From positions 186,001 to 250,000 of the forward strand of contig JAJKFJ010021767.1 of NCBI GenBank assembly GCA_027382625.1: a stretch of DNA of 64,000 nt. Direction: 5' to 3'. The notes beneath the pieces are model-generated. The model was not told the DNA's origin. It saw nothing but the letters and a program-made list of their open reading frames with translations, and ran no database searches. Shown one piece after another: positions 1-13,627 of this stretch (position 1 is its first letter; every line of letters begins with the position of its first letter). The translations under genes were made by a program, and so were the position numbers. The stretch comes from Tetmemena sp. SeJ-2015 (taxonomy: Eukaryota; Ciliophora; Spirotrichea; Sporadotrichida; Oxytrichidae).

Positions 1-61
1 AAGTTTTCAGTAAAGAAGGGTGGAAGAGAGAATAGCAATTTGAGAGGGAGTGTGAAATAAG

Positions 62-864
62 ATGCAGGCTAAGGAGTTCACAACGCTTTACCAGAAATAT
101 CAAGTCGTTTAGGTTATTGAAATTGAATTTATTTTCACTGAGTTTCAAATTTTAATTTTGGATTTTATCTTGTTGGAAATCATACTGAGGATAGATTTGG
201 AAGACACATCTCAGCTCAGCCTGTAAGATCTTATGGCTCTAGAATGGTTTCAATTAACTCCTTTACAATAGAAAAATTATTAACCTCCTGTGACTGAGTA
301 ACGCGCGAAGTTTCATCTTGGCAACAGCATGTTCGCATATGAATTCTAACCGAAAAGTTTGGATGATCTCTTGGTAAATATCCTTCCCTCTCTTATTTCA
401 TTCATTTAGGCAGAGAAAGAGTAGAAGGAATATAATGAGCACTTGAGTAACCCTTTAAGACATTTAACCCTTTTCAGATGACATCCAGAGAGGAACTAAG
501 ACTCATCTGTTCTTCGGTCATGGAGCCACTCAAGATGATTTCGTGAAGAGAGACTTCGGTACCTCAAATAATCTGTTCTATGATAAGAAAATGAAGACTG
601 AGGACCTCATCAACCCTCACTATTATCATGGTAAATCCAATGCTTGTTTAAACTATTATTATAGCTGAGGAAGTTAAAGAGAATCCCCTTCTTGCAAAGT
701 ATCAAGCCACTAAGTTTGATGGATCAGAGCCAACCTCCGCTCAGTCGTTTGGAAAAGGAGCTTTCGATGCTGCCAAGATCAATGATTAAACTAAGCCAAA
801 GGCATACAGTGACTTCACTAAGAAGTTTGACAACAACTATCAAAAGATGGGGCTTAGAAGATGA
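62..864 (+). CDS. Unknown small protein, intron-rich
   Basis: The frame starts at an ATG encoding MQAKEFTTLYQKYQ and ends at TGA after YQKMGLRR. It needs TAA/TAG read as Gln. It resumes after short GT-AG gaps: a 25-nt intron near 249-275, ~40 nt near 371-410, 34 nt near 448-480 and ~34 nt near 632-664. Joined exons give stretches such as KNYQPPVTEQRAKFHLGNS and DDFVKRDFGTSNNLFYDKK, followed by a basic tail. The first gap (about 112-200) could be an intron or an IES. I do not recognise the family. The last codons overlap the tail of the convergent LRR gene by about 25 bp. Confidence 0.6.
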
Positions 865-1615
865 AACGAATTTAGATTTGACAGAAGGAGATTTATTTTA
901 ACAATTAGTATTTTTAGACTCTTCTCTTTTAACTGAGATGAGTATTCTTTATTTGGCAAGAAAGTTTCTTACAACTTTGCATATAAATTTTAGTCTTTGG
1001 CATTGAATTGATAGACCTTATTGTTAGCTGAATAAGAGGTAGAGTAGTCATTCTCATATATAGGGTTCCAGTCAAAGAACAAGTGCTGAATTGGGCAGTC
1101 TATTTTCAAATTTAATTTCACTCCAATATACTTACTTTCTTGCGATAGGTAGTCGATTAAAGAAGAAAACTGGGAGTGAGTAAAGCCGTTATTGCTAAAC
1201 CTATATAAAATGGTGAGCATCCAATAAACTTTCGTTAGTCTTACTTCAAAGTGTGAATATTAGGAGATGTGCTGAGTGCAAGGAACATAACTTTCATTGA
1301 GCTCTTATCTAGTCTGTGCTTGAAAATGTTGATTGTATTTAACTCAGCATGCTTCTATTCCTCAACTGGTGGGGCAAGATTTGCTTGAGAGTCCACGGCT
1401 TTCCCTTCTTCACTTTAACTGTAGACGGCAGGCTTCAAAGCTGGATGCACCTTGATGCCAAACATAGATAAAACATATAATGGAGATATATATTCACTCA
1501 TCCTACAGAGAGTCTCCACGTCTTCATAAAATTTGCCCACTGGCTTATACGCTTTCATATCAACGCCTTCAGTCTCAGCGTTTTCGTTTTCTTTGAAGGT
1601 CCAAATTTTCTACAT
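840..1615 (-). CDS. Leucine-rich-repeat-like protein
   Basis: The minus-strand frame starts MQKIWTFKENENAETEG and ends at TGA near 840. A 44-nt GT-AG intron (about 1201-1244) splits a leucine-rich repeat. Splicing it out joins NIHTLK to FSNNGFTHSQFSSLIDYL, a typical LRR turn of the ribonuclease-inhibitor kind. The N-terminal half is acidic and mixed charge. Such proteins are common in cilia and as scaffolds in ciliates, but no specific role can be read. It is divergent from the LRR gene at 1666, so the 50-bp gap between the starts must hold both promoters. Confidence 0.6.
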
Positions 1616-1665
1616 CTTAACTTCCAACTAATAATTTATAATTTAGAATTTATATTAAAATTAAA

Positions 1666-2538
1666 ATGTCAAACCAGGCCTTCTCCAAGGATTCCCAAAA
1701 CCCATACAGAACTGGTGTTCTTGTTGGAAAATAATTCAAAATTATCCATACCCATAGTTAAATAGAAATCTTAAACTTTCTTGATTAAATTGGTTTAGAC
1801 TATCTCAAAATCACAGACTGTAAGTGCTTTTCTTAAGAGCATCAAACATCACAGACGAGGATGTGAAGCAAATGGCACATGCACTAAGCCAGATCCTGCT
1901 TACCCAGGCCAAGCTAATAAGAGTCTAAAGGTGCTAGATTTATCTTACAACCCTATTTCAAAGAAGTGCTTGAAGTTCCTGGCTGACGCTATGGAGACTA
2001 ACAGGACTCTCGAGTACATTGGACTTGCAAAATGTAATCTTCAAGCCAAATCAGTTGCAAAGCTTTGGCTCACATTGGCAGAATACCTTTCCCAGCTGAT
2101 TAGGCCGAGGCACACTTGGCAAAATTGAAGGCTCGTGATGCAATTATAGAGAAAAACAAGAAGCTCAAGGCATCTAAGAAACCCGAAGAGCCAATACCCA
2201 TTCTAGATAACATAGAACAACAAACTTCAATAGGAGCAGATGGCATGGAAGTGCAAGGTTGGGTAATGCTAAAAAATGTTCAATTCAAGCATATTAATCT
2301 CTGCATGAACGAATTGAACGACGAAGTTAAAGAGCCTATCAGCTAACTCTTAAAAAGAACAAGCGATGACTTCGGTATCACTCTTTCAGGCAACCCTATT
2401 AGTAAAAATGCCATTGCTGAGTTGCAATAGATCGCATACGAAGTGCACGAGAGAAGAGTTCAGTAGCAACTCACGCATGATCCAAACAGCCAAGCTTAAA
2501 TCGACTCTTATATTGGCCTCAAAAGAATTGCATTTTGA
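1666..2538 (+). CDS. LRR protein, possibly axonemal
   Basis: The protein starts MSNQAFSKDSQNPYRTGVLV and continues through LRR units: VLDLSYNPISKKCLKFLADA, LEYIGLAKCNLQAKSVAK and LSGNPISKNAIAELQQIAYE. A lysine-rich segment (ARDAIIEKNKKLKASKKPEE) lies between repeats. The C-terminus is DSYIGLKRIAF followed by TGA. The region 1728-1800 is probably an intron or IES. Two apparent one-base frame breaks, near 1910 and near 2057, interrupt an otherwise continuous repeat domain. Restoring one base near 2057 gives a sensible LRR ending ALAHIGRIPFPAD. I read these as assembly indels. An LRR scaffold role is inferred from the repeats only. Confidence 0.6.
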
Positions 2539-2626
2539 TTTTAATTTTCATCTAAACTTAATTTTGCTTCTCTTAGCTTGTATTGAGGGAAAATATATTT
2601 AACTTTAACTAAAATAAAATCTTTTA

Positions 2627-3783
2627 ATGAATTGCAATCAGCTGAGCTATGCTGCAGATCACTCTGCTTGGCAATAGCGAGTCCATAAAGAACTAGGAAA
2701 CTCTAGAAAGTAAGAATTTGAAAGACTCATCAGCTTGTTCTAGGTTTGAGGATCTAAATGGAGCAGTTAATCCGAATGGAACCTTGTCCTCCTTTTATGG
2801 AAAGACAAATGCAAGCTGCTTCTGCTAGTCAAACTACATTATTCCTTTCACCCGCCTCAACAGAGACAGAAGAGACCTCAAAAAGATAGGCGCCTTCTTA
2901 AATGATAGCACCTACGTGAATGCTTGTGATCCTAACTCAATGAGAGACCAGGGCCAAGTGAGAAACGCTCCCTACAATATTTAGCAGTACTAAGTTTGCC
3001 CAGAGAGTGTATTCGGATCTAGCAGAGGCATGTCTGCCACTCAGTATAGTAGATAAAGTCGACCTTTGAGCACAAGCCACAATACATAAATATTTACTTA
3101 AATAATAAGGATCATTTTTACTTTTCACTAATGCTCTATTCTGGTCTGAAGACTTTTGTTAACAGAGACCACAACTAGACTTTTTATAGCTTTGGAGGTA
3201 AAACTCCTATAAAAGGTAGTAGTTCATAAACGAGACACAGAGCCTCGGTAGTGAATCCAAATTTTACCAATCTCCTGAGTCAGCACATTTAAGACCAAGA
3301 TGAATACTACGCTACAACAGGCGGTTTTTCTCAAAGAGGGTCCGCCATAGCTGCTAAGGAAATTAAACCGCACGAGTTAGTGCAAGTGCAGGACTACACT
3401 AAGAACATAAGCTAAGAGATTTTCTCTCCTGGTTTTTCTAGTCCTACTAAAGTAGAGTACAGAAACCACACCCTTGAGAAGTCAACTCCTTTCAAAAGAA
3501 ACAACAATGGAGGCTTTGGAGGCTTGAGGAGAAGTGGAACACATTAGTACAATTAATCTATAACCGATTACTAAAGTGGACCTCACAATAGAGCTAACTC
3601 TAGAGGGTAGATGAATGATTAATTATTTAATATATTTTTCTTTAAGGGTTCATTCGAAGTTTACAGAGTGAGTTATCAAACGAGAGACAGAGAACTTCGC
3701 ACATCAAGTAAGAGATAACTCAGTTAAAGGATATGATGGTCAAAATTAAAGCTAAGATTGATACCTCAAAGAATAAGAAATGA
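2627..3783 (+). CDS. Unknown Ser/Asn/Arg-rich protein
   Basis: The ATG gives MNCNQLSYAADHSAWQQRVH. A 34-nt GT-AG intron (about 2709-2743) is followed by a long exon containing NYIIPFTRLNRDRRDLKKIG and PESVFGSSRGMSATQYSRQS. An AT-rich gap near 3088-3130 (intron or IES) precedes MLYSGLKTFVNRDHNQTFYS and VEYRNHTLEKSTPFKRNNNG. A 40-nt GT-AG intron lies at about 3609-3648. The lysine-rich tail QLKDMMVKIKAKIDTSKNKK is reached only after a one-base shift near 3722. No family is recognised. The short motifs in disordered sequence resemble ciliate cytoskeletal proteins, which is a weak inference. Confidence 0.55.
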
Positions 3784-4022
3784 TGAAGGGGTGGAGAATT
3801 AATGAATTGAATGCAAGGTGTTAGGTTTAGATTCTTAATGCATCAAAAGAAAGAATATATTTATTTAAGTGTGATAAGTTTTAAGACTTATCATTTATAT
3901 TATAGTTTATTTAAGTTTGTTACAGTAAAGAGGAATCTTAGAAATTTACAACACAAGAAGATGTAACTCACTAATTAGAGAGAGTTTATTGGAATTTAAA
4001 TTATTTATTAACGGAAAAAATT

Positions 4023-7000
4023 ATGAATTCGTTTAGGACCAAGTAGCAGCAAATGAAAGGTTAGCTAGTTAATTTTTCCTTACTTATATCTCTCTATAGA
4101 AATGCCTAAAGGCAGTTCAAATGAAAAGATTAGAAAGACTTAGCAATTTATTTAACAAAAATTTGAGCCAATTATGAAAAAAGAGATCCCTCTCAGCCCG
4201 AATACACGCATAATAAATAGTTCGCATATGCCGCATACTCCATAGCACATGCTTAACTAGACAGTTCCGCTAAAATTTGCATCTGAAAAGATCTAAGCCT
4301 ATGAATAGATACTGAATGCTACGGGCAAGCAAATTAATTTGAATGGCGGAGACAACTTCATGAACACTTAGAACCTTGAAAATTGTTTAAGCATTTCTCT
4401 TTCTAAATGTGAGGATCCAAAGCAACTTCTCCTCTAATATGGGCAGTGGGTAGAGCAACTATAACCAAAGATAAAGTTCTTCAGGTTTGCTGACTTAAAA
4501 ATATCAAAGTGCAGCTAATCCCTCATACAAACACCAAAGCACCACTCCTCATCTGAAACAAACACCTAAGGCCACTAACTCTAACATTTTAAACCAGACT
4601 TAAAACTTCTTCTCCTCAGGTTAGTAAATTTAAAAGCAAAGTTCAAGCAGCAACCTCAGGAACAAGTACAACAGATATCCTACTACTTCTAACACCAACC
4701 AAACTAATGCAACTCTAGGTACTCAAAATTCCACGAATGCTAATAATAGCGCACTCGGTATGAATATCTCAACCACTCCTAGCCAGCTTAATTAAAATTT
4801 CAGAGCCATCTCAAATTAATCAGGCCACAACTCTAAGCAAAGCTCCTCCAAGAATCTGCTGAATAAGACTTGCTAACAGATACCTTAAAAGGTTCTAGCC
4901 TCTAGTAACAACCTTTATCTTAAATAGCAGGCTATTCAAAACCAGAGATGCGAAAGTGAGGGGCCTGCCTTGAAGATTACCTAAGAGGAGCCACTAAATA
5001 GCAGAAACTCACAGCCTCAGCCAACCTCCCACATGAATCAATAGTTCAAGACTGGAGAGTCAGTTCCCTCTAAGGTTTAAAGACAGAGTAGCAACGTGAG
5101 TAACACTGCCCTTAATGAATACAAACAATATATGGACAAGCAGAAGCAAATAATAAAGCAACTATCCTCAAACAAACTAGCTATGATGATCAATCAAATG
5201 AATGGCGCGCCTTCTCCTTTCAATCAGATTAATTACAACTAGAACCTTCCTGTCAGCACACTTAGATTCCAAGGAAATAGTCCTTCTGATGGTTCTTCTA
5301 AAATCCACTAGTCCGAAGAATAATTCATTTGTCTATGACCACAAAATAGCCTTCTAATTTGTAAAAAGGCAATAATTTCAACCAAACTGCAAATCTTAAT
5401 TAATCGGATCTATCTCAGAAAGAAAATTTAGTCGTTTAAAATAAGATAGAAGAATAAAACGATTAAATTCAATAGAACTATCATATTACAAATTAAAATA
5501 TCAAGATTAACAGTCCCTCATACTCAGGAGGTAATCAGATAGGTATTTCTTTAAATGTGCAAAATACTCGCAAAACTGAAATTACTACTACCCCAAGAGA
5601 GCAGCCTTAAAATCTGGCTGAGGTTGCTCAAGAAAAGACCGGGTTCGAAAATACCTAAGTTTTAAAAATCCCCAGAGAGTCAATAACACCACGTGTGCCT
5701 ATTCTTAAAGGCTAGGATATCACTATGAAGATTTCAAGTAGTTTGTCTCTTATATTTATAAGACTGAGCTGCAGGCATTTGCTGATAGATAAAGAGCAGC
5801 AGTTTACAACAAAAATGAAGGTGAAGTTCAGAATTAAGAAAAGCAATTATACCCTAATTAGGGATAGCCACTTTAAGCAGCTCCATAATAGCTTGAGGAG
5901 AAGCAAGAAAGCAACCCTAATGATGATAGCATGTGCTTTTCTAATAAATCCTCACTTGACGAATACATAATCGGAAAGTAGATAGGACAAGGAGCTTATG
6001 CTGTTGTGAGAATCGGTCTACACAAGCCAACTAATAGAAAAGTGGCTCTTAAAATATACAAGAAGTACAAGTTAATGGATCCTAATAGGAGGAAATCCGT
6101 CAAAAGGGAAATCAAGATTATGGAGAAGATGAAGCACCCTAGCATTTTTAGATATAGGATGATAATTTATCTGCATAATTAGGCTATATGAGGTAATCGA
6201 CACATCAAAATATGTAATCCTGGTAATGGAGTACGTCGGAGGTGGCAGTTTGTATGGATATCTCAAATCTAAGCCTTAGAGGAGACTAGAGGAATTAGAT
6301 GCGAAGAGAATCTTCAAGTAAATTTTAGAAGGCTTGAAGTATTGTCACAGTAGATGTATTACTCATAGAGACATTAAACTAGAAAATTTACTGCTGGATG
6401 ATAACAACAACATCAAGATTATAGATTTCGGCTTCTCAACTTGTATTCCTAATGATAAGAAAATTAAGATCTTTTGCGGTACTCCATCTTATATGGCTCC
6501 AGAGATAGTCTAGAAATTAGAATATGCTGGCCCTCCTGCTGATATATGGGCACTTGGAGTCTTGCTCTTCACTCTCTTAAGTGGGTAGTTCCCTTACAGA
6601 GGTGCAACTGATGCAGAGCTCTATAAGAAAATTAGAAGAGCTGATTATAAGCTTCCTTCAGATGTTCTGTCCTCTCTAACAAACGAAGCAATAAATCTGC
6701 TAAAGAGGATATTTGCAATTGATGCCAATTTCAGACCAAGCGCTCGGGACATTTTAAATGACCCCTGGTTCTCAGAGAGACCAGATTCTACAGTTCCAAC
6801 CAACTAGCTACACATCACTAGGTCTCATTCTCATCAACCTGAAATGATCAAGTCGTGCAATGATATAGCCTAGGAAAACCAACCTAAGCCAGCGCAATAA
6901 TCGAACAAAATATCTGCCTAGCCTTAACAGATAGCGAATAACTACTTTAGAGGCGGGGCTTAGAATGAAGAGTTAAACAAAACTTAGAATATGAACCATC

Positions 7001-8427
7001 AGCCCTAATAAATCTTCCAGGATAGAGTGAGTAATCACACTTAAAATGTTCCTAGTTGCTCCTAGCCTCAAAATGATCACAGAGGGAATAGCTAACCACC
7101 TGCTCAACAAAATTTTAACTCCACTGGACATCTTACAAACAACAGTGGTTAGAACATAAACAATAATCAGCACTATGAGATATTCTTCCTGCTTTCTCCA
7201 CTTATTAACAATAGTCAAATCACAGCAAGCAATGTAAATCTCTAAGAAGGATAGTAACAGCACGTGCCAGTCCCTTAAACTTTACAAGACATTTGCCCTT
7301 AATCTATGCCAGTTCAAGAAGTGCTAGATGAATCTATAATCTAGACGATTGTGCAAAGACTAGGCTACACAGTTGAAGAAGTGAAAAAGAATGCGAGAAT
7401 AGAAAATTCATTCATAAATGTGCTCTATAATAAGATCATTCAAGAGTAAAGAGCATTCTAATTACAAAATGCAAAGAGTACAAATAGTCTCTCCGCTAAA
7501 ACTGCAATCTAGCCAAACTTGGTTCCTTCTATCGCATCATCTCTTCATCATTCTAACTTCTCTACAAACAATCTTAACTAGACCACTAATCTCAGTGGCT
7601 TGAATGATAAATCAAGAGAGGGCTTTTAAGGCATGAACATGTAAAACTATTTTGGTAGCTTCTAAGATAATTAGAATCAGCTTTCATAAACCTTAGGTGG
7701 AAGCAACTTCCTAAATAACTCAGTTCTTTCTAATCAGAACTTAATGAACCATGGGCAACAAGACAGAAAGAGAGACTCCTCTGCAGGAGTGGGATTAAGT
7801 GGATACCACCACCCTCATCCTTTCATTAACAGTGATGTGATGTCTTAGGATATCGAGTTAAACAGATCTAGCTCTCTCATTAGAGGTTATAACAACAGAT
7901 AGAGCAATATGAATAACACTCAGGGAAATATCTCAAGCTTCCTCAATTAATCTCCCTTCACTATGTCCAATCCTAATCTAGTTCAAGATATATAAGCATA
8001 GGACATGAATTGCATTAATTTCTACAACAATGGAGCAGGAGTAAACGGAAATGAGATGCCTCAATTTAATTAGACTCAGCCTTATAACTTGAGCAATTTT
8101 GATTCCACTGGCTCACTTAAGCACCTCCAACCTTAAAATCAGTAGTAGTAGTTCACTCACGCCTATAATAATGGGCAAGGTAGTCACCACTAAAAGAAAA
8201 ATTCTTTAACTGGAGCAGCCCAAGAACTCAAGTAATTGATTTGCTAGGGCAGCAATAGAAGACAGACCATGGTTTAATAAAACAACTACTTCTCAAACTC
8301 AAATGTCGGTTCTCAAGGATACCAGGCTAATCAATAGGCATAAGGGATGCCTCAAACACAGTAGAATTAATTATAACAACCATAAATCATAAACAAAACT
8401 CTTCAATGGAGAAGAGAGTTTTTGTGA
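4023..8427 (+). CDS. Large CAMK/AMPK-type Ser/Thr kinase with Q/N-rich tails
   Basis: The protein has about 1,400 residues. A long Gln/Asn/Ser-rich N-terminal region precedes a complete kinase domain (about 5960-6780): glycine loop GKQ-IGQGAYAVV, VAIK-type lysine in VALKIYKK, catalytic HRDIKLENLL, DFGFS, and GTPSYMAPE in the activation segment. The end RPSARDILNDPWF is typical of the CAMK group. After the domain, around 7320-7450, DESIIQTIVQRLGYTVEEV resembles the UBA-like segment of AMPK/MARK/BRSK kinases. A very Q-rich C-tail ends at TGA. One GT-AG intron follows MNSFRTKQQQMK. The kinase domain is interrupted by a 31-bp IES (listed separately). One-base breaks near 4400, 5330 and 5725 look like indels. 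The exact subfamily is uncertain. Confidence 0.85.
6148..6182. other. IES with TTAG pointer inside kinase domain
   Basis: TTAG occurs at 6148-6151 and again at 6179-6182. Removing one copy plus the intervening AT-rich bases (31 bp) turns a broken frame into HPSIFRLYEVIDTSKY, exactly the sequence expected between kinase subdomains IV and V. The insert does not begin with GT, so a normal intron does not explain it. Confidence 0.75.
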
Positions 8428-8574
8428 AATGTTTCAAAGAAATTATTGTTAGTATAACTTAATAAAACGATTATTCGTTTGAATAATTAGATTTGAAGTT
8501 CCTTATAATCAAAATTATTACTTTGATAAATGAATGGATGAAATAATAAGCAATTAGTCAAGGTAAAATTTAAA

Positions 8575-11500
8575 TCAGAATAATCTTTCTTCTAGTTGCT
8601 TTCTGGCATATTAGGCTTCCATGATAATAGTTGAAGCCTCTTTATCGTTAGGGGAATAAATTCTTTCTAAGCCGCTCTAGAATTAAATAAGTGAACAAAA
8701 AATATAATTACAATAGCTTTTTAGAACATAGTGTGAGCTAATTAGTAGTTTCCAAGCTCTTGTTAAATTCGTCCAATAAACTTTTAAAAAATTATGTGAT
8801 TTCAAAATATAATTTATATCCTGATTATGCATTTGCAGTTTTGCAGATTCCTTAGAATCTCTTATGATGCCTTTTTAATTGAGTACAACATCCAAAGCGT
8901 GCTCGTAGTATTTAAGTGACTCTTGATAATTTTCCTTAAGATACTCGCAAGAGGCTATGTTGATAAGTATCTTTGATGTGTCCGGCTGACTGAGGTACGT
9001 ATTCTTAAATTTGCTCTTTAAGTGAGTTCTGTTATAATTAAGTTATAATCTCTAAGTTACAAAGATTTGCGATAGAAGTCAAGAGCCATCGAAATATTGT
9101 TCTACTACCTCATTATGTTACCTGCTTCATTCAAAAGTTTATAGCTCATTTCTTCATCTATCTATAGGCAAGTCTAATAAATTAAAAGTTGTTACTTCTT
9201 AAGAACGCTAATTAATCTCTGTCAAAACACTCTAAGCTTTAAATAAGTCAAAAATATAAGTATTTATGCTTAATGGATTTAGTTAACATTCAGGTAAAGT
9301 TTAAGAAGTTTGAGCATTATTTTATTGATTGTCTTTATAACTTCTCCCTAGGAATGGGATGGATAACTTTTAAGCTTCTCAATCCTCTTTAAAATTAGAG
9401 AAGCTTACTCTAACTTTTTAATTGCTTCGGAAAATCTATATTTGATTAGTCATTAAAGCTTACTGATTATTTGATTCATAAGAATTAGAGCACTGAATCA
9501 GCACTTGAGCTGTTTCCATGTCGTACTCTCCATTCACGTTCTTTGAAGTTTCGTACGCCTTTTCCAAATACTGACTAGCTCTCTCATAGTCACCTGCTTG
9601 ATCATAGGATTGAGCACATTGGATTTAAGAAGTAAGTACCTCATTATGAAATTAAGGCAGATAGTTGAGCTTCATGGACAAACTTTTCTCACTCATCTTT
9701 ATTGAATCGTTGATGTAACCCTTCTTACCTGAGATTAGAGCTATGTTCTGGCAGATTTTAGAAACAACTATCTCATTTATCTAGGACTTGTCTTCTAGTT
9801 TATTGATAAGGGTAAGGGAAGTTTCAAAGTTTTCTAGAGCCTTAGTCATATCTCCCACTTTAGAATAGCAGTTACCAAGTTAAATCTATGATTCATTTCA
9901 TAATTTAAAAGTTGGTTGCAAACATTGATGTAAACTAAAGGCTAGTCGAAGATGATCTCTTTCTCAATTTGAGTTTTCACACTCTCTAACTTATCTATAG
10001 CTTCTGCTATTTTTCCACTATATATCAAACACTCTCCTTGACTAGATTTGCATTCTATATAGCTATCAACTCCGAACTCATTCTTTATGTGAGACTCCTC
10101 CTCTTCTGAATTTTGCAGATTCTGAATAGAGCTTGTATTTGGCTTGCTAGAGTTACCCCTCCATCTCTCATAAAGTTTGACGATGTCTGATAGGATGAGA
10201 GCTGCTTTTTCGTATCGAGACATCATGATGTAGGATTTAGCTTGCAAGCTCAATATCTAGAGCACATAAGCAGAGGTCTCTTTTATTAATCTATGCTTTT
10301 TACACAAGGCCTCCAAGGTTTACTTTATATTCAGATTTTGTTTGTTGTTATTTTCAAGATACTTTAGCAAGCGAGCGTTATCTCCAAGAATAGAATAAAG
10401 TTTACACAGCTATGCCAAAATAAGATTAAATTAGATGCTCTTATCTTAAATAAATCCTTATTATAGTAAGCGTTATAGACTCTCAAGAAGAGGAATTAAG
10501 AATCGTTTGCTGAATATATTTGCTTTAGAAGTTTCTCACCTAGCAAAAGCTTTGTCAAAACTTCCTATATAGTTTTCTCATCTATCTTTTATTTTTTCTC
10601 TTTTTAAAGAGCAAACAAAACCCTTTGGCTCATCTTTTGAAGATACTGAATCCTATCTTTAACATTGGAAAACTTATTAGATATCACTCCTTTAGTTTGG
10701 TCGTTATCAAAGGTCCAATAGTTTTATTCTTTTAGCACTAAATCATAGGTTGTGTTTAATCCCTTCAAATGATTATCATATGATGGTGATCTTGAAGGTT
10801 TAAAAAAGAAATGAACTTATCTTTTATTCTAAGGTCTTGATTTATTCCTAGATTAGATCTTTAAAGTGTTAAGTCTGTGATTTTCTTTTTCAGATTAAAA
10901 GACTTTATTTGAAGTTTCTTCCTTACTATAAAAATTTATACTATGATTAGTAGCACTTTAAATTGCTCCTCTACAATCGTTAGTTTAATGAGATGAGAAA
11001 TAGTTCTTTGGCTATGTATCCCTCCTCTTTCTTAAAACTTTATACTTATAAATTGAATTTTTATTCTGATTACATCTAGGGTGTTATTATCGAAGTCCTT
11101 ATTTATATGAAGCACATTGTGAACTCTTTAATTTCTTAGAATTATTCCTTGATATCCGTTTGAGATTAGCCTTGAGTTTTCAGATAGAAGTCATTCAAAA
11201 TGCCAGTCTCTTTGGTGCTTGTCCAATTCTTATGAAAGTACGGCTGATCACTAATCTTGATATTATTTGTTTTCTTCAAAGTTGAGTTGCTAAAGACTGA
11301 AGAGTAAGGAGAAGTCTGCTTCCTTTGAGTTCTGCTTTTTCCTCCAGTTAATTTACTAGAGCTCAGTTGCTGTCTCTTTTCTTTGTTTGAAGATGTCAAT
11401 TCATCTTTTGGAGCTCCATTTTCTACTAAAAATTCTATAACAATCATCTATACTTGCTCATCTTAGTTTTAATAATCTGAGCCATAAACTTCAATAGTGT

Positions 11501-13331
11501 TTTGCCTCCTTAAGGGTTAGTAATTTCCTAATGGATTCATATCTCGAGATTGAAAATCGTATCCTCCATTATTGGTATTTCTGGTTTAGGGATTTTGCAT
11601 TTATGAATTATAAGAATCTTGAGAACGCATCAGACTCAATCTCCCATTCACATGTTTCTATTGATCATCAAAGCCAGCTGCTCTCTACTTGGCTTAGCTA
11701 CTTTAGATGTGCATATCTTCAAAACTTTCAGGTTGGTTAAAGAACTAGTTAGGATTAAAGCCTAAAGTGCTCTGCAATTAGTCTTGCATTTGATTGGATT
11801 GCTATGTTCCTACCATATAGTTATTAAATCTGGATGTTGTCTTATTGAATTGTTCAGAGTAGTAATTTTAACTAGCAAAACTTTACATGTGTTCATTAGG
11901 AGCGCCTTCACGATAAGGACTGTGCAAGGGTTTTATTTTCTAGCTTACATCACTCAGAAAATTAGAATTCTACTGCGAAAGATAGTGATCAAGATTTTTA
12001 TAATCGCTTTTATAAATCTATATAGGCTCTTCTCTCACGTAATCTGCCCTCTCATTAATATTGTAAGCTCCTCCTTTGATTTGCAAAAGCGATGCCTATG
12101 GATCTTTAAGTTCAGATTACATCTCTGCAATTTTTTACTGAACTCTATCTTTGAAGCTACTTTTTAGCTCTGGTTTAGGTGAGTAAACAGAAGCTGGTCT
12201 CTGTTAAGTTTGATAGAGAGAAGGGAAAATTGGTCATTGGAGAAAGTTCATTTAATCTCCTTGCCTATGCCTTATAGGAACTCTATTGATCTTGTTAATT
12301 CTAAATTGACCTCTGTAAATCCTAGTATTGACTTCCTTATAGATTGTAATCTTATCTGAATAAGCCTTATCTTTGGTCCGCAGTTGATTGAGGATATATT
12401 TCTTGGTTATTATCAGAGGTTACTTTGAATAACTCCTTTAGCTTTGATCCTAATAGTAGTTAATTTTTACCTTGAGATAGTTCTGATCTCACAAGATTGT
12501 TATAGTCTTCATTGTAAATTGGATTAACTTGGCCATGTGGCTCCCTAATCTACTCCTTTGCGTATTTGGAATTCGATTGCATAAACTCTTGATCTCCAAA
12601 AGAGGGGTGATGATTCATGAGTCCCTGGCTTCTCATTTTAAGCTTGTACTGGTCGTACTGATCCTAATTTTAGAACTGAATTAGATTAGTAGAAAGTCTC
12701 TCTTTGGAGTTAGATCTGAACTCATCTAAGTCTTTAATTCTCCCCTAACTACTCCCTTCAGTTCTTTGATGAACCATATCAATAATAAAACATATTATGT
12801 ATTATCTGATGTCCGCATACTTTAGAAATTTGGGCCAGTTTCCTTCATGAATTAGTTAGAGTTAAGACGTTAAGCCCTCTCGTTTTGAGTCCCACTTAAG
12901 AGATTGGGATTAACTGATTAAACCCCAGAACTTAAATTATTTATAGCCGAAGCTCTATCTTTCAGCTTCTTTTGAAAGTTTTCCCAAAGTTTATCTGTGT
13001 TCTTCTCACAAAGTTCGAGATTTGTATTTACTGATACTGGAGAGTGAGAGAGCCTTCTCATACTGCCTCCTTAGCTATAGGCTGTGTCATTTAAAAGCCA
13101 ATTGTTGGTTGTGTTGTTCATATAGCCCCCACCGTTTGGACTTTTAGACATGAGTGAGTTAGCTCTCAGATCTTAAGGGGACTTAAATGAGTTATCAAGC
13201 ACTCCTCTTGGTCCCAGACTACCGATGTTTGTAAATCTATTCACTCTTCCAACTGCAGATGCAGAGTAGAATGATCCCTAGTTAACTCTATCTAAAGAAG
13301 AGGTAGGTGGTTTCTGTGAGGAAGAATTCAT
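8575..13331 (-). CDS. TPR-repeat protein with long disordered N-terminus
   Basis: The minus-strand gene starts MNSSSQKPPTSSLDRVNQGS and ends at TGA after ARKQLEERLF. The first ~800 residues are Ser/Asn/Gln-rich and low in complexity. The last ~550 residues hold helical repeats with TPR spacing: LGNCYSKVGDMTKALENFET, AQSYDQAGDYERASQYLEKA, SYIMMSRYEKAALILSDIVK and GECLIYSGKIAEAIDKLESV. The last repeats resemble kinesin-light-chain TPRs. Short breaks near 11030-11160, 12790-12880 and elsewhere are introns or IESs that I did not resolve. TPR domains mediate protein-protein contacts; the partner is unknown. The locus could contain two genes, but the frame is open almost throughout. Confidence 0.65.
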
Positions 13332-13627
13332 ATTTGAACTTTAAATTTAGCAAATAACAGTCTCTAGATCAAACAATTCAAATAATCACATGAAAATAAA
13401 GTGTCAGAATTTAAGAGGTTACTCAATTAATGATATAGTGATTCTTTGAGGGGAGTCAATCTATTACTCTATATAAGCTTATTGTTGCCAAATTTATCCC
13501 CCTAACATGAATCTGACAAATTAATCTTGGTTGATATATTAATAGATTGAAGACAGTATTCATAGTCTGCTTACAGTTTCATCTTTAGCAAACTCCTTTC
13601 CTATCAACCTTCTCTTCGCTCTCATCT
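13332..13627. other. AT-rich intergenic spacer
   Basis: This stretch lies between the start of the TPR gene and the end of the Pro/Gly-rich gene, both on the minus strand. It should hold the upstream region of the TPR gene, the 3' end of the other gene and possibly a macronuclear chromosome boundary. I see no coding frame or repeat in it. Confidence 0.5.
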
